Source: Levilactobacillus angrenensis (GTDB lineage Bacteria > Bacillota > Bacilli > Lactobacillales > Lactobacillaceae). Taken from it: 64,000 nt of DNA. Shown here piece by piece: positions 8,504 through 17,614 of the stretch. The notes beneath the pieces were generated by a model. The model worked only from the letters and a program-made list of their open reading frames with translations, did not search any database and had not been told where the DNA came from. Both the position numbers and the translations under genes were made by a program. Every line of letters begins with the position of its first letter. The first letter of the stretch is position 1. Where the stretch lies: positions 1 to 64,000 of the forward strand of contig NZ_RHOB01000010.1 of the NCBI RefSeq assembly GCF_003946085.1, written 5' to 3'.

Positions 8504-9568
8504 ATGCAAAAGTTGAAGAAGTTTTGTAGCATTGTTTTATTGACTATTGGGTTAATTATTTGTGGCACGTCAGTATTGGCAAGTGCTGCAACCCCGGGGA
8601 ATGATGTTGGTTTTAGTGTTAAGGCGTTGTTGCCCAAGAATCAAATTGAAAAGAAGGATTCATTTTTCAATTTAAGGATGAAGTCTCAGCAGGATGAGCG
8701 ATTACAAGTTAGAGTGTATAACACGACTAACCAAGATATTAAGGTGAAAAATGCAATTCATACGGCTTGGACTAGTTCTGCAGGGGCAATTGAGTATGTG
8801 AAGACAACTAAGGATTTCGACACTTCCTTACGTTACAAGATGAGTGATATTAGCAAGCTACAGGGGAAGCAGATCATTACGATCCCAGCTGGTGGTTCCA
8901 AACTAGTTACAGCTAAGGTTAAGATTCCTAGGACGGAATTTCAGGGAACAATCTTAGGTGGTTGGTATTTTAAGCGTGCTGATAGTAAGGTCATTAGCAA
9001 TGTAAAGGGCGCTAGTAACATGCATAATCAGTATTCGTATGTCATTGGGATGATGTATACGATGGGTAAGAATCCCAGCCCAGTTATGCGCCTGGGAACG
9101 GTCCAAGCAGGACTAGCAAACTATCATCGAGGCGTAATCGCTAATTTACGCAATACGACAGCAGTTATTATTCCTAATCTGAAAATGAATACAACGATTA
9201 CAAATCGTGATGGTGGTAGTGTTGTTAAACACCTTAAGCAAGATAATGTCCAAATGGCACCGAACACAACATTTAAGTATGGCATGCTGTACGGTGATCA
9301 ACAATTGAAAGCAGGACATTACCATCTCCATATGGTTGTTAAAAATAGGGTTAATGAGTGGGTTTTTGATAGGAACTTTACGATTACGCAGGCTCAGGCC
9401 AACAAGTACAATAAAGCAGCGGTAGAAAGCTCAGGATTGAGTTTCTGGTTAATCTTAGCTTTGGGTGCTTTAGCCATGTTAATTTTAATTTTGTTGATTC
9501 TGTTGATTATTTACTTGATTCGGCGAAAAAAGAAACAGGATGAAGCGGACACTGAACGGAGTAAGTAG
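8504..9568 (+). CDS. DUF916/DUF3324 WxL-interacting membrane protein (cluster 1)
   Basis: A 354-residue exported protein with an N-terminal signal segment ending SVLASA, two beta-rich extracellular domains (DUF916 then DUF3324), and one C-terminal membrane helix of about 22 hydrophobic residues followed by RRKKK. Family markers include the repeated phrase NLRNTTAVIIPNLKMNT and VFDRNF before the membrane segment. Such proteins are known to anchor or assemble WxL proteins at the cell surface. The ATG follows AGAGGTG. It is about two-thirds identical by eye to the protein at 13323. Confidence 0.88.
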   Translation: MQKLKKFCSIVLLTIGLIICGTSVLASAATPGNDVGFSVKALLPKNQIEKKDSFFNLRMKSQQDERLQVRVYNTTNQDIKVKNAIHTAWTSSAGAIEYVKTTKDFDTSLRYKMSDISKLQGKQIITIPAGGSKLVTAKVKIPRTEFQGTILGGWYFKRADSKVISNVKGASNMHNQYSYVIGMMYTMGKNPSPVMRLGTVQAGLANYHRGVIANLRNTTAVIIPNLKMNTTITNRDGGSVVKHLKQDNVQMAPNTTFKYGMLYGDQQLKAGHYHLHMVVKNRVNEWVFDRNFTITQAQANKYNKAAVESSGLSFWLILALGALAMLILILLILLIIYLIRRKKKQDEADTERSK

Positions 9569-9596
9569 CCAGTGAAAGGAAAGGTAGGCGTTGAAA

Positions 9597-10061
9597 ATGA
9601 GGAAATTTTACATGCAACTGTTGTTGGCGTTTACGCTAATGCTGGGGTTAAGCATGACAATTTCGACGCTTGTACAAGCAGATAGTACTGGTAACTCTAA
9701 AGTAGGTATTACAATCGTTAACAATCAAGTAACCACAATTAAAGGACATGCTGGTGATACAGAGATGCAGAATATTCCCGATGGCAAATCACCAACTCGT
9801 TCGTCTACTAGCTTACGAACGAGTCACGATGGTGATACGGCTTCTGGTCAGAGGGCAACTGGACAATCTCAAGTTGCACCTAGAAAGACGAAAAGATCTG
9901 CGATTCATGAAGTGGCTACAGCTATTGCGACGGGGCGGCTCCCACAGACTAGTGAGGTACAATCGCTATTAACTAATCTTGTTGGCATATTATTATTAAT
10001 TGTGTTGGTTCTAGCAATGATTGTCTATCACCAGGCGCGACTATTACGTGAGAAGGGGTGA
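9597..10061 (+). CDS. Small LPXTG-type surface protein (cluster 1)
   Basis: An exported protein of about 154 residues with a signal peptide ending VQA, a Ser/Thr-rich linker, and the sortase signal LPQTS followed by a hydrophobic stretch and VYHQARLLREKG. The tail after the hydrophobic stretch is longer than in most sortase substrates. I chose ATG 9597 (MRKFY...) over TTG 9591 because the cluster 2 homologue begins at the matching GTG. It lies 28 nt after the DUF916 gene. It probably provides a covalently attached partner for the WxL complex; this role is inferred from the conserved gene order. Confidence 0.75.
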   Translation: MRKFYMQLLLAFTLMLGLSMTISTLVQADSTGNSKVGITIVNNQVTTIKGHAGDTEMQNIPDGKSPTRSSTSLRTSHDGDTASGQRATGQSQVAPRKTKRSAIHEVATAIATGRLPQTSEVQSLLTNLVGILLLIVLVLAMIVYHQARLLREKG

Positions 10062-10067
10062 GTCAAG

Positions 10068-11741
10068 ATGAAATTAAGTAAATTTTTGTTGCGGCTTGGC
10101 TTACTCGTCATTAGTTTGATAGCCATGGTGAATGTGAGGACTTGCAGAGCTAGTGCTGCTGTGAGCATTCCGGCTGGTAGTACGTCGATTGTGGGTAAGA
10201 GTGCAACGTATATTTCGAGCAAAGGTGAAGTGGTACCGGGTACAGAGTTAGCTGCGTATGCAACGGCTACATTTCCGACGATTCAGGATATTAGAGCAAA
10301 TAATGTTTCCGCTGATGGACGTTTAACGACTAAAACAACTAAGATTTATTTGCTGATGTCTGGGACTATTGGAATGGATATGTATGGCATGTACCAGTAT
10401 AAAACAGCGTATGGAGATGTTGTCACCGCTGGAGGAAAGACCTTGCGAAGCAATCCTAATGTAACCCCAACTAATTGGGTAAAAACACAAGGTTTCTCTT
10501 TCACGGTTCCGAGTAATGCGTATCAGGAAATTGATGTGAATCTGACGGATTTGAAAGATGAGTTGCCAATCTATATTGGTTTTGGATATACAATTAATTC
10601 ATCAGTCGTAAAAACGTTACCTAAGTACTATTTTGCCAAAATTGTGACTGACCCTACAAAGTCGATGAAAGACATTACACTTGATGATATTTATAATAGT
10701 GATTCAACGATTAGTGGGGAAGGGGAGCCTAACGCAACAATGTCAGTGCCGATTAAGGGAACTGATGGCACGACGAAGACATACAGTGCTACGGCTGATA
10801 GTACTGGTAAGTTTACGATAGATTTGGGTGAAAAGTTGAAAGATATTGGCAATCCGGATTCAGTTACGGTGACAGAGGCAAACGATATGGGAGATACTAA
10901 GTCAGCCACCGGAAAAGTTCAGCAGCCTAAATTTCAAATTAAGAACGGTTCGCCAGTGACGATTTATCCAGACGATTTGGAGAATCATGTTTCTGGGAAG
11001 ACTGATCAAGAGGTGTTACAGTGGTTGATTGACCAATCTGGTATGACAATTGTTGACGAAGCCAGTCCAGATACACCGTTGGATGAGAATGATTTTAAAT
11101 TTTCTTCGACAGCAGCTGACTTGGCGTCTAAGATTAAGGCACTTGCAAGTGGTCAACTGACGAGTTTTGATGTAACTGCTCAGGACAGTAGCGGGGCTGG
11201 TACGTTGAATACGGGAACGCTGGATGTAGTTAGATATGATCCAGTATTTAACGTGGCAGGAAGTGATCTTAATTTTGGGGATGGTGTAGATGTACCGACT
11301 AAGCAGACATGGTTTGCACCGTCATCGATTAATGTGACAACTACAAATACACAGGCCTCCGGAACCAATTGGTACATTACTGCGAATGCTTCCGTCTTAA
11401 AAGATGAATCGGGTAATGAATTGAATGGCAAGTTGGTTTATGAAGACGGTAGTGGTAATGAAGAATCCCTAATGGATAATGCAGGAGTCATTGCCAGTGG
11501 AACCACGGGTACGACAGATTTGAAGGCGCACAATGTTGCAACGAAATGGGCAACGAATGAGGCATATACTAGCCAACCAGACAAACAAGGTATCTTCTTA
11601 AAGGTAGCCGCTAATCCATACACAGCGGGCGCTGAAAAAACGACATATTCAGGGTCCGTGACATGGGCAATCACAAATGCGCCAGGAAGTAATTCAAATT
11701 CTACGCAGAAATCTAGTAGTACAGTTGTTTCGGAACAGTAA
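10068..11741 (+). CDS. Large WxL-domain surface protein (cluster 1)
   Basis: A 557-residue exported protein with a signal peptide of about 29 residues, a beta-rich region, Ig-like segments (around GEGEPNATMSVPIKG) and a C-terminal WxL-type domain. The proximal motif is in GTNWYITANAS and the distal one in VTWAITNAPGS, where the usual WxL reads W-A-I. That is a relaxed form compared with WYL in the homologue at 14888. It starts 6 nt after the LPQTS gene behind AAGGGGTGAG. It is presumed to sit on the wall together with the other three products; ligand unknown. Confidence 0.85.
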   Translation: MKLSKFLLRLGLLVISLIAMVNVRTCRASAAVSIPAGSTSIVGKSATYISSKGEVVPGTELAAYATATFPTIQDIRANNVSADGRLTTKTTKIYLLMSGTIGMDMYGMYQYKTAYGDVVTAGGKTLRSNPNVTPTNWVKTQGFSFTVPSNAYQEIDVNLTDLKDELPIYIGFGYTINSSVVKTLPKYYFAKIVTDPTKSMKDITLDDIYNSDSTISGEGEPNATMSVPIKGTDGTTKTYSATADSTGKFTIDLGEKLKDIGNPDSVTVTEANDMGDTKSATGKVQQPKFQIKNGSPVTIYPDDLENHVSGKTDQEVLQWLIDQSGMTIVDEASPDTPLDENDFKFSSTAADLASKIKALASGQLTSFDVTAQDSSGAGTLNTGTLDVVRYDPVFNVAGSDLNFGDGVDVPTKQTWFAPSSINVTTTNTQASGTNWYITANASVLKDESGNELNGKLVYEDGSGNEESLMDNAGVIASGTTGTTDLKAHNVATKWATNEAYTSQPDKQGIFLKVAANPYTAGAEKTTYSGSVTWAITNAPGSNSNSTQKSSSTVVSEQ

Positions 11742-11852
11742 CACTAATACTAGTATCATGCCATGCATGTTACTCTGACGGTTGGCTTAGTTGGCGCAGA
11801 CATCGACGACAAGGCCTCCTAAATAATTAAATAGCTTAGCGTGTGACGCTAA

Positions 11853-11901
11853 AAATGGCGGATCCGCTCATCAATTTAAGATGAGTGGGGCCGTCATTTT
11901 T
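11853..11901 (+). terminator. Terminator of WxL cluster 1
   Basis: Long hairpin AAATGGCGGATCCGCTCATC / GATGAGTGGGGCCGTCATTT followed by T residues, about 110 bp after the last stop. Confidence 0.8.
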
Positions 11902-12224
11902 GATGAGATGTCCAGTCAGTAAGATTGGAAAAAAGCGGTGATTTGAGAAAAACAACGTGCCAATCAGTCGAAATCAGTCTCACTTTTAGCTAGTTTGGCG
12001 TTTGAGGATTATTGTCGGCAAATCCGCCGCTACAACCAGTGGGACTAGATGATTAATGGCCTATCGTAATCTTTAAAGTCGTTAGATAACCACTGGTAAC
12101 GGTCGTTATATAAACGAAAAGCGCTATAAATTATACTAGTGTAGGTCGATAAACGTTGATAAAATAGGCTAACAAACGCTTACAAGAAAAGCTTAGTGAT
12201 TTCACTGTTTTTCTGTAAAATATA
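11902..12224. other. Non-coding gap between WxL clusters
   Basis: No credible gene on either strand. Two sites resemble CcpA cre boxes at about 11 of 14 positions (around GATAAACGTTGATA and AACAAACGCTTACA, roughly 12149-12183). These are too weak to call. Confidence 0.3.
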
Positions 12225-12286
12225 TTTACAACCCTACCTATCGGCCCTATACTAACGTTGTTACATACTTAAAGAAGCGTAACAAC
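12225..12286 (+). promoter_or_regulatory. Promoter and inverted repeat of WxL cluster 2
   Basis: TTTACA (12225-12230), 17-bp spacer, TATACT (12248-12253). An inverted repeat GTTGTTAC-N14-GTAACAAC (12257-12286) follows. Its GTTAC core begins 7 nt after the -10, exactly as in cluster 1. GTTGCA follows at 12298, matching GTTGCA at 7511. Confidence 0.75.
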
Positions 12287-12422
12287 CATCAAGGGGCGTT
12301 GCAATTCTTGAGGTGATCTAAATGATTGAGGTGCTTAGTCATGTGGGCTAGGTAATTTAGATGACGAGGTATTGTTTGTCACAGTGTTTTGGGAATCACA
12401 AATCAAAGGAGTGCGTTACATC

Positions 12423-13202
12423 ATGATGAAGAAGACAGTAAGCAGTATTTTATTAGCTAGTGCATTATTGTTGGGGACGGTTGCACCTGTTGCGGCGAAT
12501 GCGGCGGAGACTGATCCAACTTCTACTGGGAAAACGGACACACACGTTACGATGACGGCACCTAAAGACCAAACTAATCCAGTCGACCCAACTAATCCAA
12601 GTAAAGGTACTGATACCGATGGAACTGGGACGACGGATCCTGGTAATACTAATAATAACGGTGCCACAGTTTCTGGGCCATTAACCTTCTTGTACGTCAC
12701 TAAAGACATGACCTTTAAGCCCGCTCAATCAGTTATCAGTGGGACGCAATCGATGGATGTTGATTCGATTCAAAAGAGTACCTTTATGAAGAATGGGACG
12801 CCTAATGAGAACTTCGTCACTGAAATCGGTGACTCTCGTGGGACGAACGAAGGCTGGTCAGTCAACGTTTCCAGCTCTCAAATGAAGACAGATGCTGGCG
12901 ATGTCTTAGCTGGTGCCACGGTCGACTTTGACGGTGCGGGTAGCAATACCCAAATCACCAATTCCGCGACGGCTGATGGAATTAGTGCCAACAATGTTAG
13001 TTTGGACACGGCAACCAATGATCCAGCAACCATCTACAGTGCCGCTAAGGGTGCTGGTGCCGGTGCAACGGCCTTTCAACTAGGGACGGACAATATCCAC
13101 CTGAGTAACGTTAAGGCTAACGCGACTGCTGGGACTTACAATGGGAGTTTGACCTGGACGCTGAGCAACACGCCAGCAAGTTCTGATGCAACTAACAACT
13201 AA
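12423..13202 (+). CDS. WxL-domain cell-surface protein (cluster 2, small)
   Basis: A protein of about 259 residues, paralogous to the one at 7653. The signal peptide MKKTVSSILLASALLLGT... ends VAANA. It is followed by a Thr/Pro/Asn-rich linker and a WxL domain with NEGWSVNVSSS and LTWTLSNTP. I chose ATG 12423 (or the next ATG at 12426) because it matches the signal-peptide start of the paralogue and follows AAAGGAG; upstream in-frame starts would add a non-signal extension. A conserved hairpin follows. It is expected on the outer cell surface bound to peptidoglycan. Confidence 0.88.
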   Translation: MMKKTVSSILLASALLLGTVAPVAANAAETDPTSTGKTDTHVTMTAPKDQTNPVDPTNPSKGTDTDGTGTTDPGNTNNNGATVSGPLTFLYVTKDMTFKPAQSVISGTQSMDVDSIQKSTFMKNGTPNENFVTEIGDSRGTNEGWSVNVSSSQMKTDAGDVLAGATVDFDGAGSNTQITNSATADGISANNVSLDTATNDPATIYSAAKGAGAGATAFQLGTDNIHLSNVKANATAGTYNGSLTWTLSNTPASSDATNN

Positions 13203-13219
13203 TTTTCAATTTGCGAGTG

Positions 13220-13254
13220 AAGGTGTCCATTAGGCTGAAAATGAACACCTTTTT
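13220..13254 (+). terminator. Intra-operon terminator in WxL cluster 2
   Basis: AAGGTGTCCATT / AATGAACACCTT hairpin with a T run. It occupies the same position as the hairpin at 8405, between the small WxL gene and the DUF916 gene. Confidence 0.75.
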
Positions 13255-13322
13255 CGCCTACATAGCGGGTGCCGTGAAATGAGCATCCCAGTAAAATTCT
13301 AACTAGGGTAGGATGTGTAAGC

Positions 13323-14378
13323 ATGTCTGGATTGAAGAAGCTTCAACTCATAGTATTGATCATTGTTGGGGGGATTATCGGGTTACTGGCGCCAGTCGTG
13401 TCACAAGCGGCAGTGAACAATGACATTGGGTTTAATGTGGCACCCAAGATTCCCAAGAATCAAATTGATAAGAAAAAGACGTTTTTCGACTTGGCGATGA
13501 AGTCTGGTCAGACTGAGACACTGCAGACGCGAATCTACAATCTCACGGCACAAGACATTCGGGTCAAGTCGGTGGTCAATACGGCTTGGACGGGCTCGTC
13601 GGGGGCTATCAATTACGTCAATGCGGCGAAAAAATATGACCCGTCATTGCGCTACAAGATGGGCGACCTCAGTAAAGTTCAAGGGCCCGAAGTCGTAACG
13701 GTTCCAGCTAAGGGGTCGAAATTAGTAACGGTCAAAGTCAAGATTCCGCAGACTGATTTCAACGGCAATATTTTAGGTGGCTGGTATTTCGAACGGGTCG
13801 ATCATAAGGTCACTGGTAATGTTAAGGGTGCCGGTAATATCACGAATAAGTATGCCTACGTGGTCGGGATGTCCTACACGATGGGACAGTTACCTAATCC
13901 TGATTTGAAATTAGGCAAGGTTGCCGCTGGGCTGAGTAATTACCATCACGGCGTCATCGCCAATCTGCGGAATCCTACGGCCATCATCGTGCCCAACCTA
14001 AAAATGAATACAACCATTTCCAATCGGGATGGCGGTAAGACGGTGCTTCACATGAAGAAAGACAACGTCCAAATGGCGCCCAATACCGTTTTCAGTTATC
14101 CGATGTTGTACGGCAAAACCAAGTTAGTTGCCGGTCATTACCGCTTACATATGGTGGTAAAAAACACGGATCGCACCTGGGTCTTTGACCGGAACTTCAC
14201 GGTAACCAAGGCTCAAGCCAATAAGTATAATGCGGATTCCGTTGATAATTCCGGCATCAGCATCTGGCTATTGATTGGCTTAGGTGCACTGGGCATGTTG
14301 ATTTTGATTTTATTGATTCTTTTGATTATTTACCTGATTCGGCGGCGTCGACGGGATGCTGCAGAAGCGGAAGATTAA
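13323..14378 (+). CDS. DUF916/DUF3324 WxL-interacting membrane protein (cluster 2)
   Basis: A 351-residue counterpart of the protein at 8504: signal segment ending SQA, DUF916 and DUF3324 domains, then a C-terminal membrane helix followed by RRRRRDAAEAED. It shares NLRNPTAIIVPNLKMNT and WVFDRNFTVTKAQANKYN with its paralogue. The ATG follows a TAGGATGTG stretch. The next gene starts 30 nt downstream. It should hold the WxL proteins of its own cluster at the membrane-wall interface. The coding sequence is clearly GC-richer than the cluster 1 copy, although the protein is conserved. Confidence 0.88.
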   Translation: MSGLKKLQLIVLIIVGGIIGLLAPVVSQAAVNNDIGFNVAPKIPKNQIDKKKTFFDLAMKSGQTETLQTRIYNLTAQDIRVKSVVNTAWTGSSGAINYVNAAKKYDPSLRYKMGDLSKVQGPEVVTVPAKGSKLVTVKVKIPQTDFNGNILGGWYFERVDHKVTGNVKGAGNITNKYAYVVGMSYTMGQLPNPDLKLGKVAAGLSNYHHGVIANLRNPTAIIVPNLKMNTTISNRDGGKTVLHMKKDNVQMAPNTVFSYPMLYGKTKLVAGHYRLHMVVKNTDRTWVFDRNFTVTKAQANKYNADSVDNSGISIWLLIGLGALGMLILILLILLIIYLIRRRRRDAAEAED

Positions 14379-14407
14379 GGTATGTCACGCGAAAGGGGGC
14401 GCTGACG

Positions 14408-14881
14408 GTGAGGAAAATACTTTGGGGATTAGTGATGGCGTTTACGTTAGCGGTTGGTATTGGTACTGGAACGTCAGCGCTGGCAACAACGGTTGGCGGA
14501 ACCGGCGGCACGACCCAGACCAGTGTCACAATCAAGGCCAATCCCAATGCGACCAGGTCACAATCACCGACTGGCGAGGTTGGTGATGAGGGCGACGCAG
14601 GGGCTACGGTGATTCCAAACGGGAAAAAACTAACTGCGAAAAATCAAGGTCAGGCTGATTCGGCGGTAGCCAATAATCAACCAACCAAGCAGAAGTCGGC
14701 ACCCGGCGCCGTGGTCACCATGGTCAAGGCAGGGTCAGCGGATCTGATGGCCGGCCGTTTGCCACAGACCAGTGAATCGCGAATCTTTTTGATGAGTGTC
14801 TTTGGCTTGCTGTTGTTAATCGTCTTGATCTTATCGACAATTGTCTATCACCAAGCGCGGCTACTGAAGGAGAGGGAGTGA
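14408..14881 (+). CDS. Small LPXTG-type surface protein (cluster 2)
   Basis: A 157-residue protein with a GTG start behind GAAAGGGGGC, a signal peptide ending ALA, a low-complexity linker and the sortase signal LPQTS followed by a hydrophobic segment and VYHQARLLKERE. The hydrophobic C-terminus and the VYHQARLL tail are almost identical to those of the protein at 9597, while the linkers have diverged. The stop is 7 nt before the next gene. The role is inferred from cluster conservation only. Confidence 0.8.
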   Translation: MRKILWGLVMAFTLAVGIGTGTSALATTVGGTGGTTQTSVTIKANPNATRSQSPTGEVGDEGDAGATVIPNGKKLTAKNQGQADSAVANNQPTKQKSAPGAVVTMVKAGSADLMAGRLPQTSESRIFLMSVFGLLLLIVLILSTIVYHQARLLKERE

Positions 14882-14887
14882 GCCGAG

Positions 14888-16519
14888 ATGAAGTTAAAGA
14901 AAATTTTACGACAGCTTGGCTTATTGCTGGCCTTTGTGGGGCTGGGGATTGGTATGGGCATAACGACTGGGTATGCGGCCCAACCGGGGACTGATCTGAT
15001 GGGAGCAAAGGGGTCATACGAACAAAACCCCAACTTTATTGACGACGACAGTAAGAACTTCCGGGCAACATATCCTAGCCTTGAAAGTGTCACCGCTGAT
15101 GGTGTCGTTGATGGGCGAATTACCAGTGCAACGAAGCATATTTATGTTTCGTTTTCTGGAAATGCTACAATCAAAACAACCTACTATGCTGATTCTCAGT
15201 TTACTAAGTTTTACGCGGATGTCACCACCTATGATGGGTCAACTGTTAGCACGGTAAATACCGGCTCTCCCAAACTGTGGTCATTGAGTTCTGGCAATAC
15301 GGTTGCGCAGGCACCGTCTAGCTACATTACGATTCCGGTTGACTTTAGTAAGTTAGGGATTAGTCCGAGCTTGCCGATCTATATCGGGTTTACCTTTGGT
15401 GCTAAGAGTGACTTGTTTGGTGTTAATGTCATGGATTACTACAAAGCAATCACGTTGACAGCCAATAGCACGGCTACGGATGCAATGGCAGGTGTGACGA
15501 TTAATGATGGGAATGATGTACCATCATCGAGTACCACAGTCAAAGGGACTGGCGACGCTGGCTTAACCGCCGTTCTAACGGGTGGCAACATTACAGCGGG
15601 TGATTACACGACAACGATCGGATCCGATGGCACGTACAAGTTTGACCTGGGTGGTAAGACCTTGAAGAGCTTGGGCGATCCGAGCACCATCAAGGTCACC
15701 GAGTACAACCAATTCGGTGATGCCAAATCCGCTACTGCCAACGTGGTCGATACGGTGCCGCTGACTATTTCGCCAGCGACAACCAGTCTGACGATTGACC
15801 CGGACGATTGGGCGGCCCACATTGCGGGCAAGTCGTCCACAGAGATTGCAACGTGGTTGGCTAGTCAAACCAACTTACAAGTCACCAAGCAAGGTGGCAC
15901 CACACCGTTGACACAGGCCGACGATGGGTTGGCGTTTAGCACGGGAGATGACCTGTCGACGCTGACGGCTGGTGGCACGCAGACGGTCAATCTGAATGCC
16001 GCCGACAGCAATGGCGACAAGAGTACCACTCCCGCTGCGATTTCCGTGACCCGGGGCTTGGGAAAGCTACAGTTCGGCGATTTGAGCGAGCTGGTCTTCG
16101 GTGCTGGGGCGACGCTGGCGGTACCAGCGCAGTCAACGTTATTTGCACCGGGAAATTATCAGATCAACATTTCTGACTCCCGAGCAACTGGCTCCCCGTG
16201 GTATTTGAGTGCTTCGGCCTCGGCTATGACAGATAGTAGTGGGCACACGCTGAGTGGCGACGTGGTCTACGAAGACGGCCAGGGCACGACGACCAAATTA
16301 GACGCCGGCAATGCGGTGCCTGTCGCATCCGGCACGCGGTCCGGCAATTCGACTGACGTTGCGAAGGACTGGGCGCATGATGGCAATGCCTACACGAGTG
16401 ACGAGCCCGCCGGCATTTACCTTGATGCCAAGCCTAATATCTATACCGGTGGCAGTGCAGCCAACGCCTATTCTGGGACCATCACGTGGTACCTGAATGA
16501 TGTGCCGGGAAATGAATAG
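14888..16519 (+). CDS. Large WxL-domain surface protein (cluster 2)
   Basis: A 543-residue exported protein with a signal peptide to about residue 30 (GYAA), a beta-rich middle with Ig-like parts, and a C-terminal WxL domain with SPWYLSASAS and ITWYLNDVPGN, both proper W-Y-L motifs. The architecture parallels the protein at 10068, with low but clear similarity (SLESVTADGVVDGRIT against TIQDIRANNVSADGRLT). It is the last gene of the cluster, and no terminator is obvious before the repeat element that begins at 16525. Confidence 0.87.
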   Translation: MKLKKILRQLGLLLAFVGLGIGMGITTGYAAQPGTDLMGAKGSYEQNPNFIDDDSKNFRATYPSLESVTADGVVDGRITSATKHIYVSFSGNATIKTTYYADSQFTKFYADVTTYDGSTVSTVNTGSPKLWSLSSGNTVAQAPSSYITIPVDFSKLGISPSLPIYIGFTFGAKSDLFGVNVMDYYKAITLTANSTATDAMAGVTINDGNDVPSSSTTVKGTGDAGLTAVLTGGNITAGDYTTTIGSDGTYKFDLGGKTLKSLGDPSTIKVTEYNQFGDAKSATANVVDTVPLTISPATTSLTIDPDDWAAHIAGKSSTEIATWLASQTNLQVTKQGGTTPLTQADDGLAFSTGDDLSTLTAGGTQTVNLNAADSNGDKSTTPAAISVTRGLGKLQFGDLSELVFGAGATLAVPAQSTLFAPGNYQINISDSRATGSPWYLSASASAMTDSSGHTLSGDVVYEDGQGTTTKLDAGNAVPVASGTRSGNSTDVAKDWAHDGNAYTSDEPAGIYLDAKPNIYTGGSAANAYSGTITWYLNDVPGNE

Positions 16520-16524
16520 GGAAA

Positions 16525-17045
16525 CTGAAGGTTGAGCGTTTGCAAACACGCCCCAGTCCCCAGCTGGCCAGACTTATCACCATTAAGCAAGCCATTAACA
16601 CCACCTGCGGCAGCCAGAGATTCCGGCGCTGTGGGGACCGCCTGCGGCCTGAGAAACGGTCCTCCGGCTCGGTTTGAAGCCTAACAGAATTCGCCAGTCT
16701 CCAAACACGTCTCGCGCTGTAAGCTGACTCAAAACGTCAGCTAACACCGCTGTCACGGCTACCTCCGGTTACGATGGTTGGAAACCACTGAATGTGCGGT
16801 GATGTCGCTGGTGTGGTAATGTTTGGCCAGCTTAATTGGATATCCGACAGGTAGCCGTGAGTGAGTCAAATTTGGTCTCAGCCGTGGGATTTTCCAAGGG
16901 TTCTGTCTTGGGAAATGGCGTCTTTCCCACCGCGATCCAGACCAAATTTGGCGAACGGTAAGGCGGCCAGCACGCGACTACCCTATTATAGCGGTCATTA
17001 TCCTTGTCACACTGAGGTTTTTTGCTATTTTCTAGCCTTTAACTG
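16525..17045 (+). repeat. MITE-like repeat copy R2 (full length, degenerate)
   Basis: Begins with CTGAAGGTTGAGCG just after the WxL gene and can be followed through the family's blocks in order: GCCTGAGAAACGG, CGCTGTAAGCTGA, CTCAGCCGTGGGA, TTTGGCGAACGGTAAGGCGGCCAG. The right end is blurred near TTTCTAGCCTTTAAC. It is the most diverged near-full copy, implying an old insertion. Confidence 0.65.
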
Positions 17046-17064
17046 AGTAACTGAACAAATTATG

Positions 17065-17099
17065 AAAACGAGATCATCCGACAGGAGGCCTCGTTTTTT
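17065..17099 (+). terminator. Hairpin terminator after repeat R2
   Basis: AAAACGAG and CTCGTTTT arms with a 17-nt loop and a run of T. It could end transcription from WxL cluster 2. Confidence 0.5.
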
Positions 17100-17112
17100 A
17101 GACAGCTTAGAG

Positions 17113-17223
17113 TTAAACCTTGGTCACGCCAACTGGTTTACGCGTAAAATTCCCCGGTGTCTGCGGATCGGCCATGTACACTGACGGATGAGAAGCGTAT
17201 CCTTGCGAGTGGTGCTTTGACAC
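17113..17223 (-). pseudogene. C-terminal remnant of an unidentified protein
   Basis: On the minus strand an open frame of 36 codons ends in TAA and reads HHSQGYASHPSVYMAD then PQTPGNFTRKPVGVTKV. Its composition is protein-like, but it has no start or ribosome site and is closed upstream by a stop. It looks like the tail of a deleted gene; family not recognised. Confidence 0.35.
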
Positions 17224-17252
17224 TTAGACTGAATTGGTGTGTGCAAATCTAA

Positions 17253-17417
17253 TGGATAAAAAATTATTTCAGGTTCATTTTGGCTCTCGTTTGGGAGTAT
17301 CTTTTTGCGGATTCTGGGGGTTGTTTACCTCATACCGTGGCGCAGGCGCTGTTTAACACGGCGTATACGCCCTACGCGTTGTTCATTGCGCTGGGGACGG
17401 CGGGTGGCCTTCTTTAA
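17253..17417 (+). pseudogene. Decayed membrane-protein fragment
   Basis: An open frame without a start reads FILALVWEYLFAD, later AQALFNTAYTPYALFIAL and GTAGGLL before TAA. It is hydrophobic and protein-like. The following 180 bases show further coding-like scraps in other frames (for example GFGFMNGGIRNPF). Probably a frameshifted remnant of a small membrane protein; identity unknown. Confidence 0.3.
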
Positions 17418-17614
17418 TGGGGAAGATAGTTTCATTAATTCCAAACACATTGCGTTTGCCGGCTTCGGCTTCATGAATGGTGGGATTCGCAACCCCTTTT
17501 GCAACCGTGACGGGCGCAACTTGCTCGGGCAAAGTGCCAGTTGTTTGGTGCTGTTCGCTAGTATGCCCGCGAGGCTTGGGGTATGATTAAGCCAAGCTAA
17601 GGGGGATGATCACG
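17418..17614. other. Decayed stretch before the XRE regulator
   Basis: Coding-like scraps but no intact frame with a start and ribosome site. The last 35 bases hold the leader of the XRE gene, with AAGGGGG at 17599-17605. Confidence 0.35.

Noticed and set aside
12149-12183. Two cre-like sites before WxL cluster 2
   Set aside because: Each has three mismatches at fixed positions, including the outer TG or CA.
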